64,000 nt of DNA from JALONH01 sp046329235 (GCA_046329235.1 JAXLVA010000001.1:124001-188000); one strand, 5' to 3'; shown: positions 52,909-61,883, counted from the first letter of the stretch. Numbers and translations: made by a program. The notes: a model not told the origin generated them from the letters alone.

Positions 52909-53361
52909 TTATTGTTTAAACTCCCATCCATGTGTTTCAGTGCTCACATATTTGCACCAGCTATATAAGGCGTCATATAATACAAATCCATAAGCGAGCA
53001 TTTCGTGATCATTTTTTATATTATAAGACAGACCCGCAGATATAGCAAAAAGTCCGGAGGCTTGTGGTGCCAGTGAATAATTATCAGTATCTGCTGCACG
53101 TACAATGACTGCAAGACGATGCAATGCTTCATCTTTTATTTCATGTTTTTTAAGAATATAATCAAAGGTGCAGAATTCTCCTTCGTGCGTATATTCTACT
53201 CCAGCGATATCATAAGGGATAGCATTCAATTCAGTCGCTTTTTCCACGACTTCATTTGTAGGAACATAAATAAATTCAGCTTCAGCATCAATAAACCGTT
53301 TAATTAGCCATGGACAAGCAATGCGGTCAATCTTTGGACGTTCTCTTGTAATCCACTTCAT
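52909..53361 (-). CDS. chrB: Chromate resistance protein ChrB, C-terminal domain type
   Basis: The 150-residue protein has the ChrB C-terminal domain: DRIACPWLIKRFIDAEAEF, GEFCTFDYIL and VIVRAADTDNYSLAPQA. The N-terminal regulatory domain of classical ChrB is missing, so it is not obviously a transcription factor. Part of the chromate operon. Confidence 0.88.
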   Translation of the reverse strand: MKWITRERPKIDRIACPWLIKRFIDAEAEFIYVPTNEVVEKATELNAIPYDIAGVEYTHEGEFCTFDYILKKHEIKDEALHRLAVIVRAADTDNYSLAPQASGLFAISAGLSYNIKNDHEMLAYGFVLYDALYSWCKYVSTETHGWEFKQ

Positions 53362-53372
53362 AAGTATGGTAT

Positions 53373-54062
53373 TTATAGTTCAAGAATTTGATAGCCTGTA
53401 GCATAGATATTTTTGATCTCTATTTCAGCTTTGGTTTGCTTTAATTTTTTTCTTAAATTCTTAATATGAGTAATTAATAAATTTCCAGACTCTTTTTCAT
53501 CAGAGGCATCTCCCCATAGGTATTCAGAAAGAAGAGTAGGAGTTACTATTTTAGTACGATTCATAATAAAGTAAAGCAAAATATCATATTCTTTAGGTGT
53601 TAGAGCAATAGGTGTATTCCAGACAAAAATCTGTCTTTGCTCCAGGTTGATACTAGTATTAGCAAAGTTGATTTGCTTACCTGCGTTGAATTTTTTTCTT
53701 CTTACGATAGCTAATACTCTTGCCTTTAGTTCGTCTGGATGAATTGGAAGAATTAAGCAATCATCTGCCCCTGCATTGAGCGCTTTTACTTTTTGCTCAA
53801 CTGATATTTCATGAGAAAGAAGTATAAGTCCAGTATTTGTATTATTGTGCGGAATGCTCTGTAAAAGTTCTTTCCACTCTTTGCTATCAAAAGTCCCGTA
53901 AAAAAGAATGCAATCGTATTCGTACAAATAAACTTTTTCGGAAATTTCAGTTGCAGATGCAGGCAGGTCAATCTCCCACAAAGCATCTTTGGACTGATTA
54001 TCCGGAAAGGAATTATTGCCTGGTACAACAAAAATTTTCATGCGTTCATCATTAGTACTCAA
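53373..54062 (-). CDS. OmpR-type response regulator with degenerate receiver
   Basis: The 229-residue protein has a receiver-like N-terminus and an OmpR/PhoB winged helix (about 135-229, with ALTPKEYDILLYFIMN). In the receiver the expected phospho-Asp strand reads YDCILFYGTF. The Lys of the usual KP motif is replaced in DDCLILPIHPDE. It may act without phosphorylation. It heads the leftward chromate operon and no histidine kinase is adjacent. It could be the main regulator of the block. Confidence 0.85.
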   Translation of the reverse strand: MSTNDERMKIFVVPGNNSFPDNQSKDALWEIDLPASATEISEKVYLYEYDCILFYGTFDSKEWKELLQSIPHNNTNTGLILLSHEISVEQKVKALNAGADDCLILPIHPDELKARVLAIVRRKKFNAGKQINFANTSINLEQRQIFVWNTPIALTPKEYDILLYFIMNRTKIVTPTLLSEYLWGDASDEKESGNLLITHIKNLRKKLKQTKAEIEIKNIYATGYQILEL

Positions 54063-54122
54063 ACTTAATAGTCAATGATGAATAAAAAGTGAATTTTGTG
54101 ACAATTGTAAAACCGGACTAGC

Positions 54123-54159
54123 GCTATTCAAATATTTATGATTCGTATATTTGAATAGC
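54123..54159. promoter_or_regulatory. Perfect 13-bp inverted repeat near the island end
   Basis: GCTATTCAAATAT, an 11-nt spacer and ATATTTGAATAGC form a perfect dyad. TATATTTG on the plus strand overlaps its right arm. It lies 61 bases upstream of the response-regulator start, so it may be that protein's operator. Confidence 0.5.
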
Positions 54160-54414
54160 AAAACTGATTCAAATCATCGAATGCATAATACACATATATT
54201 AGATTGATTTTAATTAACTATTTGATATATATTGCTTTATGTTATTAATAATCTTGATATCCTCATAAAGTTGGTTCGAGATTTCAACAATCTCCCACCC
54301 AATAAATTTAAAAGCATAGAATGTTTTTTGAGATAGCTTATTCAGTTATATACTTAATTGAATTTCAGTAAATTATCAATTAAGAAGTTCGATATCCGGC
54401 TTCTCCAGTCTACT

Positions 54415-54442
54415 AAAGCTCATGAAACCATGAGCTTTTTTT
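54415..54442 (+). terminator. Terminator at the island right boundary
   Basis: AAAGCTCATG and CATGAGCTTT form a perfect 10-bp stem with loop AAAC, followed by a T-run. It has no gene just upstream in the + direction, so it may be the displaced terminator of a tRNA gene. Confidence 0.7.
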
Positions 54443-54469
54443 ATTTTATATTCAGTATATTGCTCATCT

Positions 54470-54766
54470 ATGAATCACTACCTGATAGACATTGATTTAC
54501 CTGAAGAAATAGATGACGAATTCATGTTATTAATTCCGGAGCAACGCCTTCACATTAATAAATTAATGCAGGATGGAATTATAACTTCTTACAGTTTAGC
54601 ATCTGATAGATCTAAATTATGGACTACGTTAGTAGCTCAGGATGAAGAAGAAGTAGGCTATATTTTAAATTCCTTCCCGATGATAGCCTATATGGTATAC
54701 TCTATTCATGAGCTGGCATTTCATAATACCGCTCAGTATACCATGCCTCCTATTTCTCTTAATTAA
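54470..54766 (+). CDS. Small YCII/muconolactone-isomerase-like protein
   Basis: The 98-residue protein has a ferredoxin-like dimeric alpha-beta pattern (MNHYLIDIDLPEEIDDEFML ... SFPMIAYMVYSIHELAF). This resembles muconolactone isomerase-like or YCII-related proteins. No pathway genes lie nearby. Function unknown. It converges with the next gene, overlapping by 4 bases. Confidence 0.6.
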   Translation: MNHYLIDIDLPEEIDDEFMLLIPEQRLHINKLMQDGIITSYSLASDRSKLWTTLVAQDEEEVGYILNSFPMIAYMVYSIHELAFHNTAQYTMPPISLN

Positions 54767-55566
54767 AAATTAATCGTCACAGCTTCACCTGTTAGCAACG
54801 CCGGACTCATTTGAATTTCTGTACCACTGTTCACCGAGATGGAAAGTGTATTAGGACCGGACTTACCCTGATTAACAGCATACACCACTAACTTATTACT
54901 ACCTGAGTTAATGGAAAAATTAAACGTTTGTCCTGCATTAGTAATCATGTAGTTTTCTAATACCCACACTCCGTTTAAGTTAACAGAAATAATATCTCCA
55001 TCTTCAGCAGCATTATCCCAAAATTTAATTGCCACATTGGAACTACTTACATTCACTGTCTTTACAGTAGTATAAGTGGAAGGGTCTACAGTTGAACATT
55101 GTGCGTTAATTCTCAATTCTAGTGTATTGCTCGGATTGCCAATTTCATTTGTTGTATTAAATGCTAAGTAGATAGAGTTTAATTTATCAGCATCTGTCGT
55201 GTTGGAAAATGAATAATCAAAGATGTAAGTAATGGTATTTCCATTACGTGTAGTATTCGGATCTCCTAAAATGTAAACCTGTTGGAAGGTAACGCCACCA
55301 ATTTCATTGTTTTGCGAATCGTAAAACTTAGGGTTGTTTACAATCTTTTTTAAACACTTGTCTTTACCGTCAAAATTAAAAACAACTCTGAATTGTCCGG
55401 CTACACCAGTACCACATGATGGATCAAAAATGTTTTGATATACGGGATTAGATATTTTGAAATCACGACATTCTTTTTCAAATACTTCCAAGTCTATTTT
55501 ATGATTTGTACAAGTACTGAATAAAGCAATGATGCTAAATAATATGATATATATGGAAATTCGCAT
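54763..55566 (-). CDS. Lipoprotein with a shared C-terminal beta domain
   Basis: The 267-residue protein has a signal peptide with a lipobox-like FSTC. Its unassigned N-terminal region carries a CGTG motif. Its last ~90 residues (VAIKFWDNAAEDGDIISVNL ... VLENYMI) align with the C-terminus of the gene upstream (IKIWDHQIVDGDIVSLNLNG). The two genes are 5 bases apart and probably form an operon of surface proteins. Confidence 0.68.
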   Translation of the reverse strand: MRISIYIILFSIIALFSTCTNHKIDLEVFEKECRDFKISNPVYQNIFDPSCGTGVAGQFRVVFNFDGKDKCLKKIVNNPKFYDSQNNEIGGVTFQQVYILGDPNTTRNGNTITYIFDYSFSNTTDADKLNSIYLAFNTTNEIGNPSNTLELRINAQCSTVDPSTYTTVKTVNVSSSNVAIKFWDNAAEDGDIISVNLNGVWVLENYMITNAGQTFNFSINSGSNKLVVYAVNQGKSGPNTLSISVNSGTEIQMSPALLTGEAVTINF

Positions 55567-55571
55567 AACGG

Positions 55572-56729
55572 TTATTTCTTAGGATTAAATACAATATCTA
55601 TAGTACCACTTTGTTGTAAATTAGATTCTAGAATCACTTTACTTTGAGTGATTCCATCATCAATGATGATGGCAGCTGTGTTAGGTGAATATTTACCAAG
55701 ATTTAAAGCATGTAAAACAAATAAATTGTCTCCATCTTTTAATTCTACTTGTAGTATATATTGTTTCTTTTCTAAGGTATAATTTTCAATCAACCACTGT
55801 CCGTTTAAATTTAGAGAAACAATATCCCCATCAACAATCTGGTGATCCCAGATTTTTATGGTCACTTTATTCGACTGTACTTCAACACGGTGGGTAACTA
55901 CCATGTCACGACCCTTAAGTGTTCCGGCAACAGTATCTTTTTTTACAGTGTCCTGTGCTACAACCGGAGGTAATGGTACTTCAGGGTGAGGTTTTAACTT
56001 TTTAGGTTTCGCTTCTATTTCTCCAAACTTATAGAATGCAGATACTTTGAATCCAATAAAATTTCCGAATGAGGTCATTTGATCTGTTGTAACTACTGTG
56101 TTTGTGGATGTGTCTGTTACAGTATAATCCATTTTCGATAATGGCTTGTTACTTATGGAAGTATTAATACCTCCGGTCATTAAAAACTTATCCGAGAAAA
56201 AATGTTGCAAACCTATTTCTCCGGTTAAAGCTATATTATTAGACAGATAGGTTGTCTTTACATCTACTTGTTCACTCGCTAAGTTAAAGAATTGTTGGTC
56301 GGAGATGCTTCCTGTGCCTGTCATATTGAAGTCAAAACCTGTATTTAGATAAATGTATGTTCTACCGTAGGTAGATATACTTTGTGTGAACTGTAATTGA
56401 GAAAATAAATGATAATAATAAGAGTAGTTTTCTATATCACTTATAAATCCCGGATGACGATCGTTGAAATCATGGTCTCTTAAATGAATGTATTGCATTT
56501 TTTGACCTATCCCGGCTATCAAACCAATACGATGTTTAAACCGGATATAGGCACTTAAATCAGCACCTGCATATGAACTGCCGGCTAATCCTCGTAAATA
56601 TTGTCCTCCACCCGTAAAACTGTTAGTAGGGATTCCGTAGTTTAAACTTCCACCTACGAAGAATTGAGTTTGAGAAAAAACTGCTAAACTTGTGAAGCCA
56701 ATCAGTATAAATGCTAAAATGTATTTCAT
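55572..56729 (-). CDS. Outer-membrane barrel protein with the same C-terminal beta domain
   Basis: The 385-residue protein has a signal peptide (LAFILIGFTSLAVFSQ). An outer-membrane beta-barrel region (about 20-240) and a Pro/Lys linker follow. The C-terminal domain (WDHQIVDGDIVSLNLNGQWL) is shared with the neighbouring lipoprotein. The GDI(V/I)S(L/V)NLNG core is a recurring Bacteroidota beta domain. Function unknown, cell-surface location inferred. Confidence 0.72.
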   Translation of the reverse strand: MKYILAFILIGFTSLAVFSQTQFFVGGSLNYGIPTNSFTGGGQYLRGLAGSSYAGADLSAYIRFKHRIGLIAGIGQKMQYIHLRDHDFNDRHPGFISDIENYSYYYHLFSQLQFTQSISTYGRTYIYLNTGFDFNMTGTGSISDQQFFNLASEQVDVKTTYLSNNIALTGEIGLQHFFSDKFLMTGGINTSISNKPLSKMDYTVTDTSTNTVVTTDQMTSFGNFIGFKVSAFYKFGEIEAKPKKLKPHPEVPLPPVVAQDTVKKDTVAGTLKGRDMVVTHRVEVQSNKVTIKIWDHQIVDGDIVSLNLNGQWLIENYTLEKKQYILQVELKDGDNLFVLHALNLGKYSPNTAAIIIDDGITQSKVILESNLQQSGTIDIVFNPKK

Positions 56730-56794
56730 TGTCTGGTAAATGCCAACTTATATATTATTCCAAAGTAATCAATTTTTACGCCAATTTCCATAAA

Positions 56795-57907
56795 ATGAAA
56801 GTGCTTGTTGTTGCCGATTCGTTCAAAGGCTCTTATTCTTCTTCCGAAATGAATCAATTGATTCGTGAAAGCTTAAAAAATAAGTTTTTGGAGTGGGATA
56901 TATCATCTGAAGAAATTTCTGATGGAGGTGAAGGTTGGCTTTCTGTATTACAAAAAAATGTAAATATTGAGTTTTGTTTAACCGATACTTTTGATCCCAT
57001 AGGACGATTCATACAAGGATTTTGGTTGTGGGATTCAATTCATAAAACTGCTTATATAGAAATGGCTGTTGTGAGTGGATTGACCTTGCTTAAAACCGAT
57101 GAAAGAAATCCATGGAAAACGTCTACCTATGGTACAGGTGTTTTAATTAAAGAAGCACTTGACAAAGGTGCAAAGAAAATAGTTTTGGGTATAGGCGGAA
57201 CTGCTACGAATGATCTAGGTGCAGGTATATTGGAGGCGTTAGGAGTTTCATTTTTAGATGGTAATAATGCGATGGTAAATGATGTCGTACCTGAAAAATT
57301 TCATACCATTAAACATATTCAATGTAAGGTTAAATTTCCTCATACAATATTTTTATTAGCAACAGATGTAATCAATCCCTTGTTTGGTGAAAATGGGGCT
57401 ACAATTGTTTTTGCTCCTCAGAAAGGTGCAGAGGAAAAAGATTTAGTGCCATTGGAAAAAGCTTTAGTCAGTATGATATCAAAATATCAATTGATACAAC
57501 CTAATCTAGATGTATCCCTTTCGGGTATGGGTGCCGGAGGTGGTGTAGCAGCTGGAATTGCTACCCTTTTTCCATTTACTTTTACTACCGGTTTTGATAT
57601 AGTGGCACAAATTTCAGATTTGGAAAATAAAATTAAAGAAACAGATATAGTTATAACAGGAGAAGGAAGGACAGATGCCTCTTCTTTACTAGGGAAAGCA
57701 CCGGTAAGAATAGCTCGACTCGCTAAAAAATACAACAAGAAAACATTATTAATTTCAGGATCTGTTGATACAAAATTATACCCTGAACTTTATTCTTTGT
57801 TTGATATTATTATCCCTTTACAAAAGTCGGGTGAAACAATAGAAGAAACGATAAAAAACACACCCGCTAGGGTAACGGAATATATTCAAACAATATCATT
57901 TCAGTGA
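56795..57907 (+). CDS. Glycerate 2-kinase (GarK/GlxK family)
   Basis: From ATG 56795 (MKVLVVADSFKGSYSSSEMN) the 370-residue protein shows the family motifs DSFKGS at the start, ISDGGEGW, GIGGTATNDLGAG, and GMGAGGGVAAG. It phosphorylates glycerate at C2. An earlier in-frame ATG at 56711 would overlap the divergent gene. It converges with the ligase gene, overlapping by 12 bases. Confidence 0.92.
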   Translation: MKVLVVADSFKGSYSSSEMNQLIRESLKNKFLEWDISSEEISDGGEGWLSVLQKNVNIEFCLTDTFDPIGRFIQGFWLWDSIHKTAYIEMAVVSGLTLLKTDERNPWKTSTYGTGVLIKEALDKGAKKIVLGIGGTATNDLGAGILEALGVSFLDGNNAMVNDVVPEKFHTIKHIQCKVKFPHTIFLLATDVINPLFGENGATIVFAPQKGAEEKDLVPLEKALVSMISKYQLIQPNLDVSLSGMGAGGGVAAGIATLFPFTFTTGFDIVAQISDLENKIKETDIVITGEGRTDASSLLGKAPVRIARLAKKYNKKTLLISGSVDTKLYPELYSLFDIIIPLQKSGETIEETIKNTPARVTEYIQTISFQ

Positions 57908-59794
57908 CTCTTGAATCTTCTTTTTGATGACTTTACGCTGTAATTTTTGAGAAGCAGTTCTAGGTAAAGAATCCCATATCAAAACTTGTTTAATTTTAAA
58001 AAGTGGATTCAATTTTTCTCTAATAATGGATTGAAGTTTTTGAGTTAATTCAGAAGCGTTTTTTGGTTGGGCTAATTGACAAACAATATACAATTCTTCC
58101 GGCCCACCTGTTATTGGTGCTATCCCTACAGCCGCAATATCTTGGATGTCGATGTTTTCTTTAATCACAGACTCGATTTCGATACTGCTAATTTTTATTC
58201 CTCCCAAATTCATGGAATCATCACTTCTTCCTAGTGATTTAAAATAGTTGTGATTATCGATTATTTGGTTTTCAAATGCATCTCCATGTTTGCGCAAAGG
58301 TCTACCCGAAATATCCTTATATGGGTGATCGTAATATTCCTCTGCATGAGAATAGTTAAGTAACTCTTGTGATAAGCCTATGGAAGGTGTTTGTATATAT
58401 ACTGAACCGGAATTAGCCGTATCTCCTTCGCTATCCTTGATTAATTCAAAATGTAGCCCGGGAGCGGCTGTATTGAAGCTACATAGTGCAATCGGGAGTT
58501 CTAATGTTGAACTGATATATGCTCCACCTATCTCTGTACCACCACAATATTCAATCATTGGAGCTTTACCATTGGTAAGCCAAGTAAGTTTTAAATAATC
58601 TTCAATATTTGAAGGCTCTCCGGTAGAACTGAATAATCGTACATTCCAGTTTTTAAAATAACTTTTATCAAAATTCAACCATTGTTTTGCCACGGAGGGT
58701 ATAGTTCCAAGAATTGTGATATGATTTTGGTCAATGAAATTTAAATATTTCGTTGTCGTAGGAGCTCCTTGATAAACTGATACAGTTGCATGATTGAGTA
58801 GCCCTGCAAATAACAACCAAGGTGCCATCATCCACCCCATACCAGTGGTCCATGTAATTATATCTTTCGGGTGAATATCATGAAGTAAAAAACCATCCGA
58901 AGCACATTTTAGAGGTGTCAATGAGTTCCACGGAATTATTTTAGGTGTTTTGGTGGTTCCCGACGAGAATAATAAAGTTATAGGTCTTTTGCTTTCAAAG
59001 TAAAACGGAGTGATAGGATTGATGTTGTTTTCTTTTATAATATTCCAATTATAATTTTTCGATTTACTCGAAGGTATTGATATGGCATCTACCCAAATGA
59101 TATTAGGACTCAGCGTTTGGGTTATTTTTTCTGATAGTGAAATTGTCTTATTGTTGTACGTATAACTTGGAGTAGATATAATCCAGTTTGCATTGACAAG
59201 TTTTCTCCGTTCTTCAATTTCTATTGCTGAAAAACTATCTGCTAGCAAAACCGGTATAGCACCAATATAAATACATGAAAAATAAAGTAAAATCAAATCA
59301 ATGGAGAAGGGGCTACAGAAAAGTATACGATCATCAGGTTTTAATTGAAGATGACTAAGAAGTGCAGCGTATTTTTTGATGGATACTTGTAAAGAAGCAT
59401 AACTTATATTTTCAACGTGATTAGATGTTTCTGTTGAATAAAGTAAAGCGGTTTGATTGGATGTGTTTTCGAAAATAGTTTCCAAAATATTTAATGTGCC
59501 GTCTTTAAACCAAATATCATTATCCGGTAACGAATCACGATGGTAGGGAGAAGAATAGATTTGGTGCCATTGAATATTTAATTTCTTGGAAATAGCTTCC
59601 CAAAATCCGCTTGGGTGATTATATGACCATGTTTGAAAATCTCCCCAAGTATGAAAACCGAGTTTTTGTATAAATTCAGTAGAATTTTTATTCTGAATAG
59701 ACTCCGGTTGCCAAATGGGGACAACGCGGTGGTAATCCTCCGATTTTTCTTTGTAATCGGCTAAAAAATCCTCCCATTTAACATTCATTCTCAT
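57896..59794 (-). CDS. Acetoacetyl-CoA synthetase-like acyl-CoA ligase
   Basis: The 632-residue protein is an AMP-forming ligase: ITLLFSSGTTKTPKIIPW (P-loop), YCGGTEIGGAY, GRSDDSMNLGGIKIS, and the C-terminal TASQKLQRKVIKK with the catalytic-type Lys. The N-terminal WGDFQTWSYNHPSGFWEAIS fits the acetoacetate-CoA ligase branch. It activates a short acid to its CoA ester using ATP. Confidence 0.85.
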   Translation of the reverse strand: MRMNVKWEDFLADYKEKSEDYHRVVPIWQPESIQNKNSTEFIQKLGFHTWGDFQTWSYNHPSGFWEAISKKLNIQWHQIYSSPYHRDSLPDNDIWFKDGTLNILETIFENTSNQTALLYSTETSNHVENISYASLQVSIKKYAALLSHLQLKPDDRILFCSPFSIDLILLYFSCIYIGAIPVLLADSFSAIEIEERRKLVNANWIISTPSYTYNNKTISLSEKITQTLSPNIIWVDAISIPSSKSKNYNWNIIKENNINPITPFYFESKRPITLLFSSGTTKTPKIIPWNSLTPLKCASDGFLLHDIHPKDIITWTTGMGWMMAPWLLFAGLLNHATVSVYQGAPTTTKYLNFIDQNHITILGTIPSVAKQWLNFDKSYFKNWNVRLFSSTGEPSNIEDYLKLTWLTNGKAPMIEYCGGTEIGGAYISSTLELPIALCSFNTAAPGLHFELIKDSEGDTANSGSVYIQTPSIGLSQELLNYSHAEEYYDHPYKDISGRPLRKHGDAFENQIIDNHNYFKSLGRSDDSMNLGGIKISSIEIESVIKENIDIQDIAAVGIAPITGGPEELYIVCQLAQPKNASELTQKLQSIIREKLNPLFKIKQVLIWDSLPRTASQKLQRKVIKKKIQESLK

Positions 59795-59910
59795 ATTTTA
59801 AGTTACTTTTTGTAAGTATTAACGAATATATAATTCAGAAAGTTGTAACAATAGATACTACTCGAGCGTATCTATGGCATAGTAATTGTAGTGTTAAATA
59901 TATCGATAAG

Positions 59911-60306
59911 ATGCATATGAAACGAATTATATCACTTTTCCTGTTTATAGTAGTTGTAGGGCTTCAAGCGAATGCTCAAGCCGACATTTATTTAGAGGAA
60001 ATGTCATATGATTTTGGGAAGGTGAAGGAAGGCAATGATACGCTGTGGCATTCGTTTATAATAAAAAACACAGGTACTGTTCCTTTAGAAATCAAAGATG
60101 TGAAAACGTCATGCGATTGTACCTTAGCTCAGTGGCCAAGCACCCCCATAGCTCCCGGAAAAACGGCAGTGATCAAAGGTGGTTTTAAAATTGAGGGAAA
60201 AAAAGGGGAGTTCGAGAAAAATATTATCATTATGGCCAATACATCACCGGCCGTAACCATTATAACCATTAAAGGGAATATTGTTGTTGAGACAACATCT
60301 CCTTAA
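59911..60306 (+). CDS. DUF1573 domain protein, exported
   Basis: The 131-residue protein has a signal peptide (IISLFLFIVVVGLQANAQA). A DUF1573 domain follows: YDFGKVKEGNDTLWHSFIIK, then VKTSCDCTLAQWP. Its Cys-Asp-Cys motif and Ig-like fold are common in Bacteroidota periplasmic proteins of unknown role. A second Met two codons later is an alternative start. Confidence 0.88.
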   Translation: MHMKRIISLFLFIVVVGLQANAQADIYLEEMSYDFGKVKEGNDTLWHSFIIKNTGTVPLEIKDVKTSCDCTLAQWPSTPIAPGKTAVIKGGFKIEGKKGEFEKNIIIMANTSPAVTIITIKGNIVVETTSP

Positions 60307-60348
60307 GAGTTTTTTTTCATAGTTCGTTAGTTAAGTTTAAGTTTATTG

Positions 60349-60380
60349 AATCCCGGTGCTTCTCATCACCGGGATTTTTT
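60349..60380. terminator. Shared bidirectional terminator
   Basis: AATCCCGGTG and CACCGGGATT form a perfect 10-bp stem with T-runs on both sides. It ends the DUF1573 gene and the convergent DinB-like gene; the stop of the latter lies inside it. Confidence 0.85.
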
Positions 60381-60836
60381 TTGTAAATATTTATCCATTA
60401 TCATAATATTCCCGAAATGTAAATTTTCATGGCTGTAGTTGAACATCAGTGCTTCGTCGATAGATGTTAGCATTACACCGGCAGATGTCAAGTAGGACGA
60501 ATAGTTGTTGAATTTCCCCGATTGATAATCTTCCCATAATGCATCGGCGGTAGTTTCTAAGTAATGAAGTACTACTTGAGTGGAGGGAGTTTCTGTCCAA
60601 TCTTTAGGGCTGCTCCCTTTTTTAAAGGCAGGTATGAAATAATCCGGAATTAATATGGGGACATTCGCATTTTTATAACACAACACTTGTTGAGCAGTCA
60701 CTATATGCCCTAACTGCCACAAAACATTATTGGTCCATGGTTCAGGCATTTTAATTAACTCGTCTACTTCAATCAATGATACTCTGTCTATGATTCGTTT
60801 GCGTGTAGACATTATGTTTTCAATAATGAATTTCAT
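60366..60836 (-). CDS. DinB-family protein
   Basis: The 156-residue protein has NNVLWQLGHIVTAQQ near residue 40 and a C-terminal EALMFNYSHENLHFGNIM, which provide the three His ligands of DinB-type four-helix proteins. The role is unknown, probably metal-dependent thiol chemistry. It is divergent from the dehydrogenase gene. Confidence 0.8.
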   Translation of the reverse strand: MKFIIENIMSTRKRIIDRVSLIEVDELIKMPEPWTNNVLWQLGHIVTAQQVLCYKNANVPILIPDYFIPAFKKGSSPKDWTETPSTQVVLHYLETTADALWEDYQSGKFNNYSSYLTSAGVMLTSIDEALMFNYSHENLHFGNIMIMDKYLQKKSR

Positions 60837-60883
60837 GATTTTTTAAGTAACTTATGACCTTTAATACTAATTATATAAATATA

Positions 60884-61873
60884 ATGAAAAAGGTAGTAGT
60901 TTTTAGCTCCAAAGAGTATGATAAAACATCTTTTGGTCAATTAAAGCAAAATCAATTTAGCTTTGAGTTTATATCAAAACCTTTAGATATGGTTACTGTC
61001 GAAATGGCCAAAGGCGCGTTTGCGGTATGTATTTTTGTGAATGATCATGCGGAAGCTGATATTATAAACAAATTAAAAGAGTTTGGTGTGAAAGGTATTG
61101 CTATCCGTGCAGCAGGATATGATCAAACGGATATAAAAGCGGCTCATGATAATGGAATTCATGTAGCGAATGTTCCTGCTTATTCTCCATATGCTATTGC
61201 AGAGCACACGGTGGCATTAGCTTTGGCATTGAATAGACAATTAATCAAAGCCAATACAAGAGTTAAACAGAATAATTTTTCTATCGAAGGTTTAACCGGT
61301 TTTGATATGCGCGGTAAAACGGTTGGAATTGTTGGGTTAGGTAAAATTGGAGCAATCACAGCGAAAATATTAAATGGATTTGGATGTGTACTAAAGGGCT
61401 TTGATCCAATGCCAAATGAAACAGTAGTGAAAGAAACAGGATTAACTTTTGTTTCCTTGGATGAATTGTTTTCCACTTCTGATATTGTAGTCTTACAGGC
61501 ACCATTAAACACTCATACCAAATATATTTTAAATAAGGATGCAATAGATAAAATGAAGCCTGGTGTGATGGTTATTAATACAAGTCGCGGAGGATTGATG
61601 AATACTAAAGATGTATTAGAAGGATTAAAATCAAATAAAATAGGGTATTTAGGTATGGATGTATATGAAAAAGAGAAAGGCGTATTCTTTTTTGATTATT
61701 CGAGCAATCCTCCTGAAGATTCGGTGCTTCAAGAGTTGTTAGCTAATGATAAAGTTTTAGTTACTAGCCATATGGCTTTCCTAACGTCCAATGCACTAAA
61801 AAATATAGCCGATACCACCTTAGCTAACCTAACAGCTTGGGCCGATAATAAGAAATCAGAGCAAGAACTTTAA
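60884..61873 (+). CDS. D-isomer 2-hydroxyacid dehydrogenase (LdhA-like)
   Basis: From ATG 60884 (MKKVVVFSSKEYDKTSFGQL) the 329-residue protein has the NAD motif VGIVGLGKIGAITAKIL. The catalytic Arg lies in VINTSRGGLMNTKD, and an acidic/His dyad near the end. IRAAGYDQTDIKAA and YSPYAIAEHTVAL are typical of D-lactate dehydrogenases. It reduces pyruvate to D-lactate or a similar pair. An upstream ATG at 60854 is less likely. Confidence 0.9.
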   Translation: MKKVVVFSSKEYDKTSFGQLKQNQFSFEFISKPLDMVTVEMAKGAFAVCIFVNDHAEADIINKLKEFGVKGIAIRAAGYDQTDIKAAHDNGIHVANVPAYSPYAIAEHTVALALALNRQLIKANTRVKQNNFSIEGLTGFDMRGKTVGIVGLGKIGAITAKILNGFGCVLKGFDPMPNETVVKETGLTFVSLDELFSTSDIVVLQAPLNTHTKYILNKDAIDKMKPGVMVINTSRGGLMNTKDVLEGLKSNKIGYLGMDVYEKEKGVFFFDYSSNPPEDSVLQELLANDKVLVTSHMAFLTSNALKNIADTTLANLTAWADNKKSEQEL

Positions 61874-61883
61874 TAGATTATTT

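Larger units (their letters stand above)
4265..54400. mobile_element. Candidate composite genomic island at tRNA-Glu (right end uncertain)
   Basis: Everything between tRNA-Glu and about 54.4 kb is accessory: a serine recombinase at the left edge, a leftward phage-like gene train, a pAgo-SIR2 defence operon, and a metal/oxidant resistance block. Host housekeeping genes resume after 54.45 kb. Base composition changes several times: the phage-like block is visibly G+C-richer than the host and the pAgo operon is very AT-rich. The right boundary is inferred from a GTTCGAT at 54387 and a terminator resembling the one beside the tRNA. No long direct repeat was found, so the phage-like part and the resistance part could have arrived separately. 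Confidence 0.45.
54063..54469. other. Right boundary region of the island
   Basis: The 407-bp AT-rich stretch has no gene. It contains a 13-bp perfect inverted repeat (54123-54159) and a tRNA-tail-like segment with GTTCGAT at 54387-54393. A terminator follows at 54415-54442. Host genes resume at 54470. It is the best location for the right end of the island. Confidence 0.5.
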
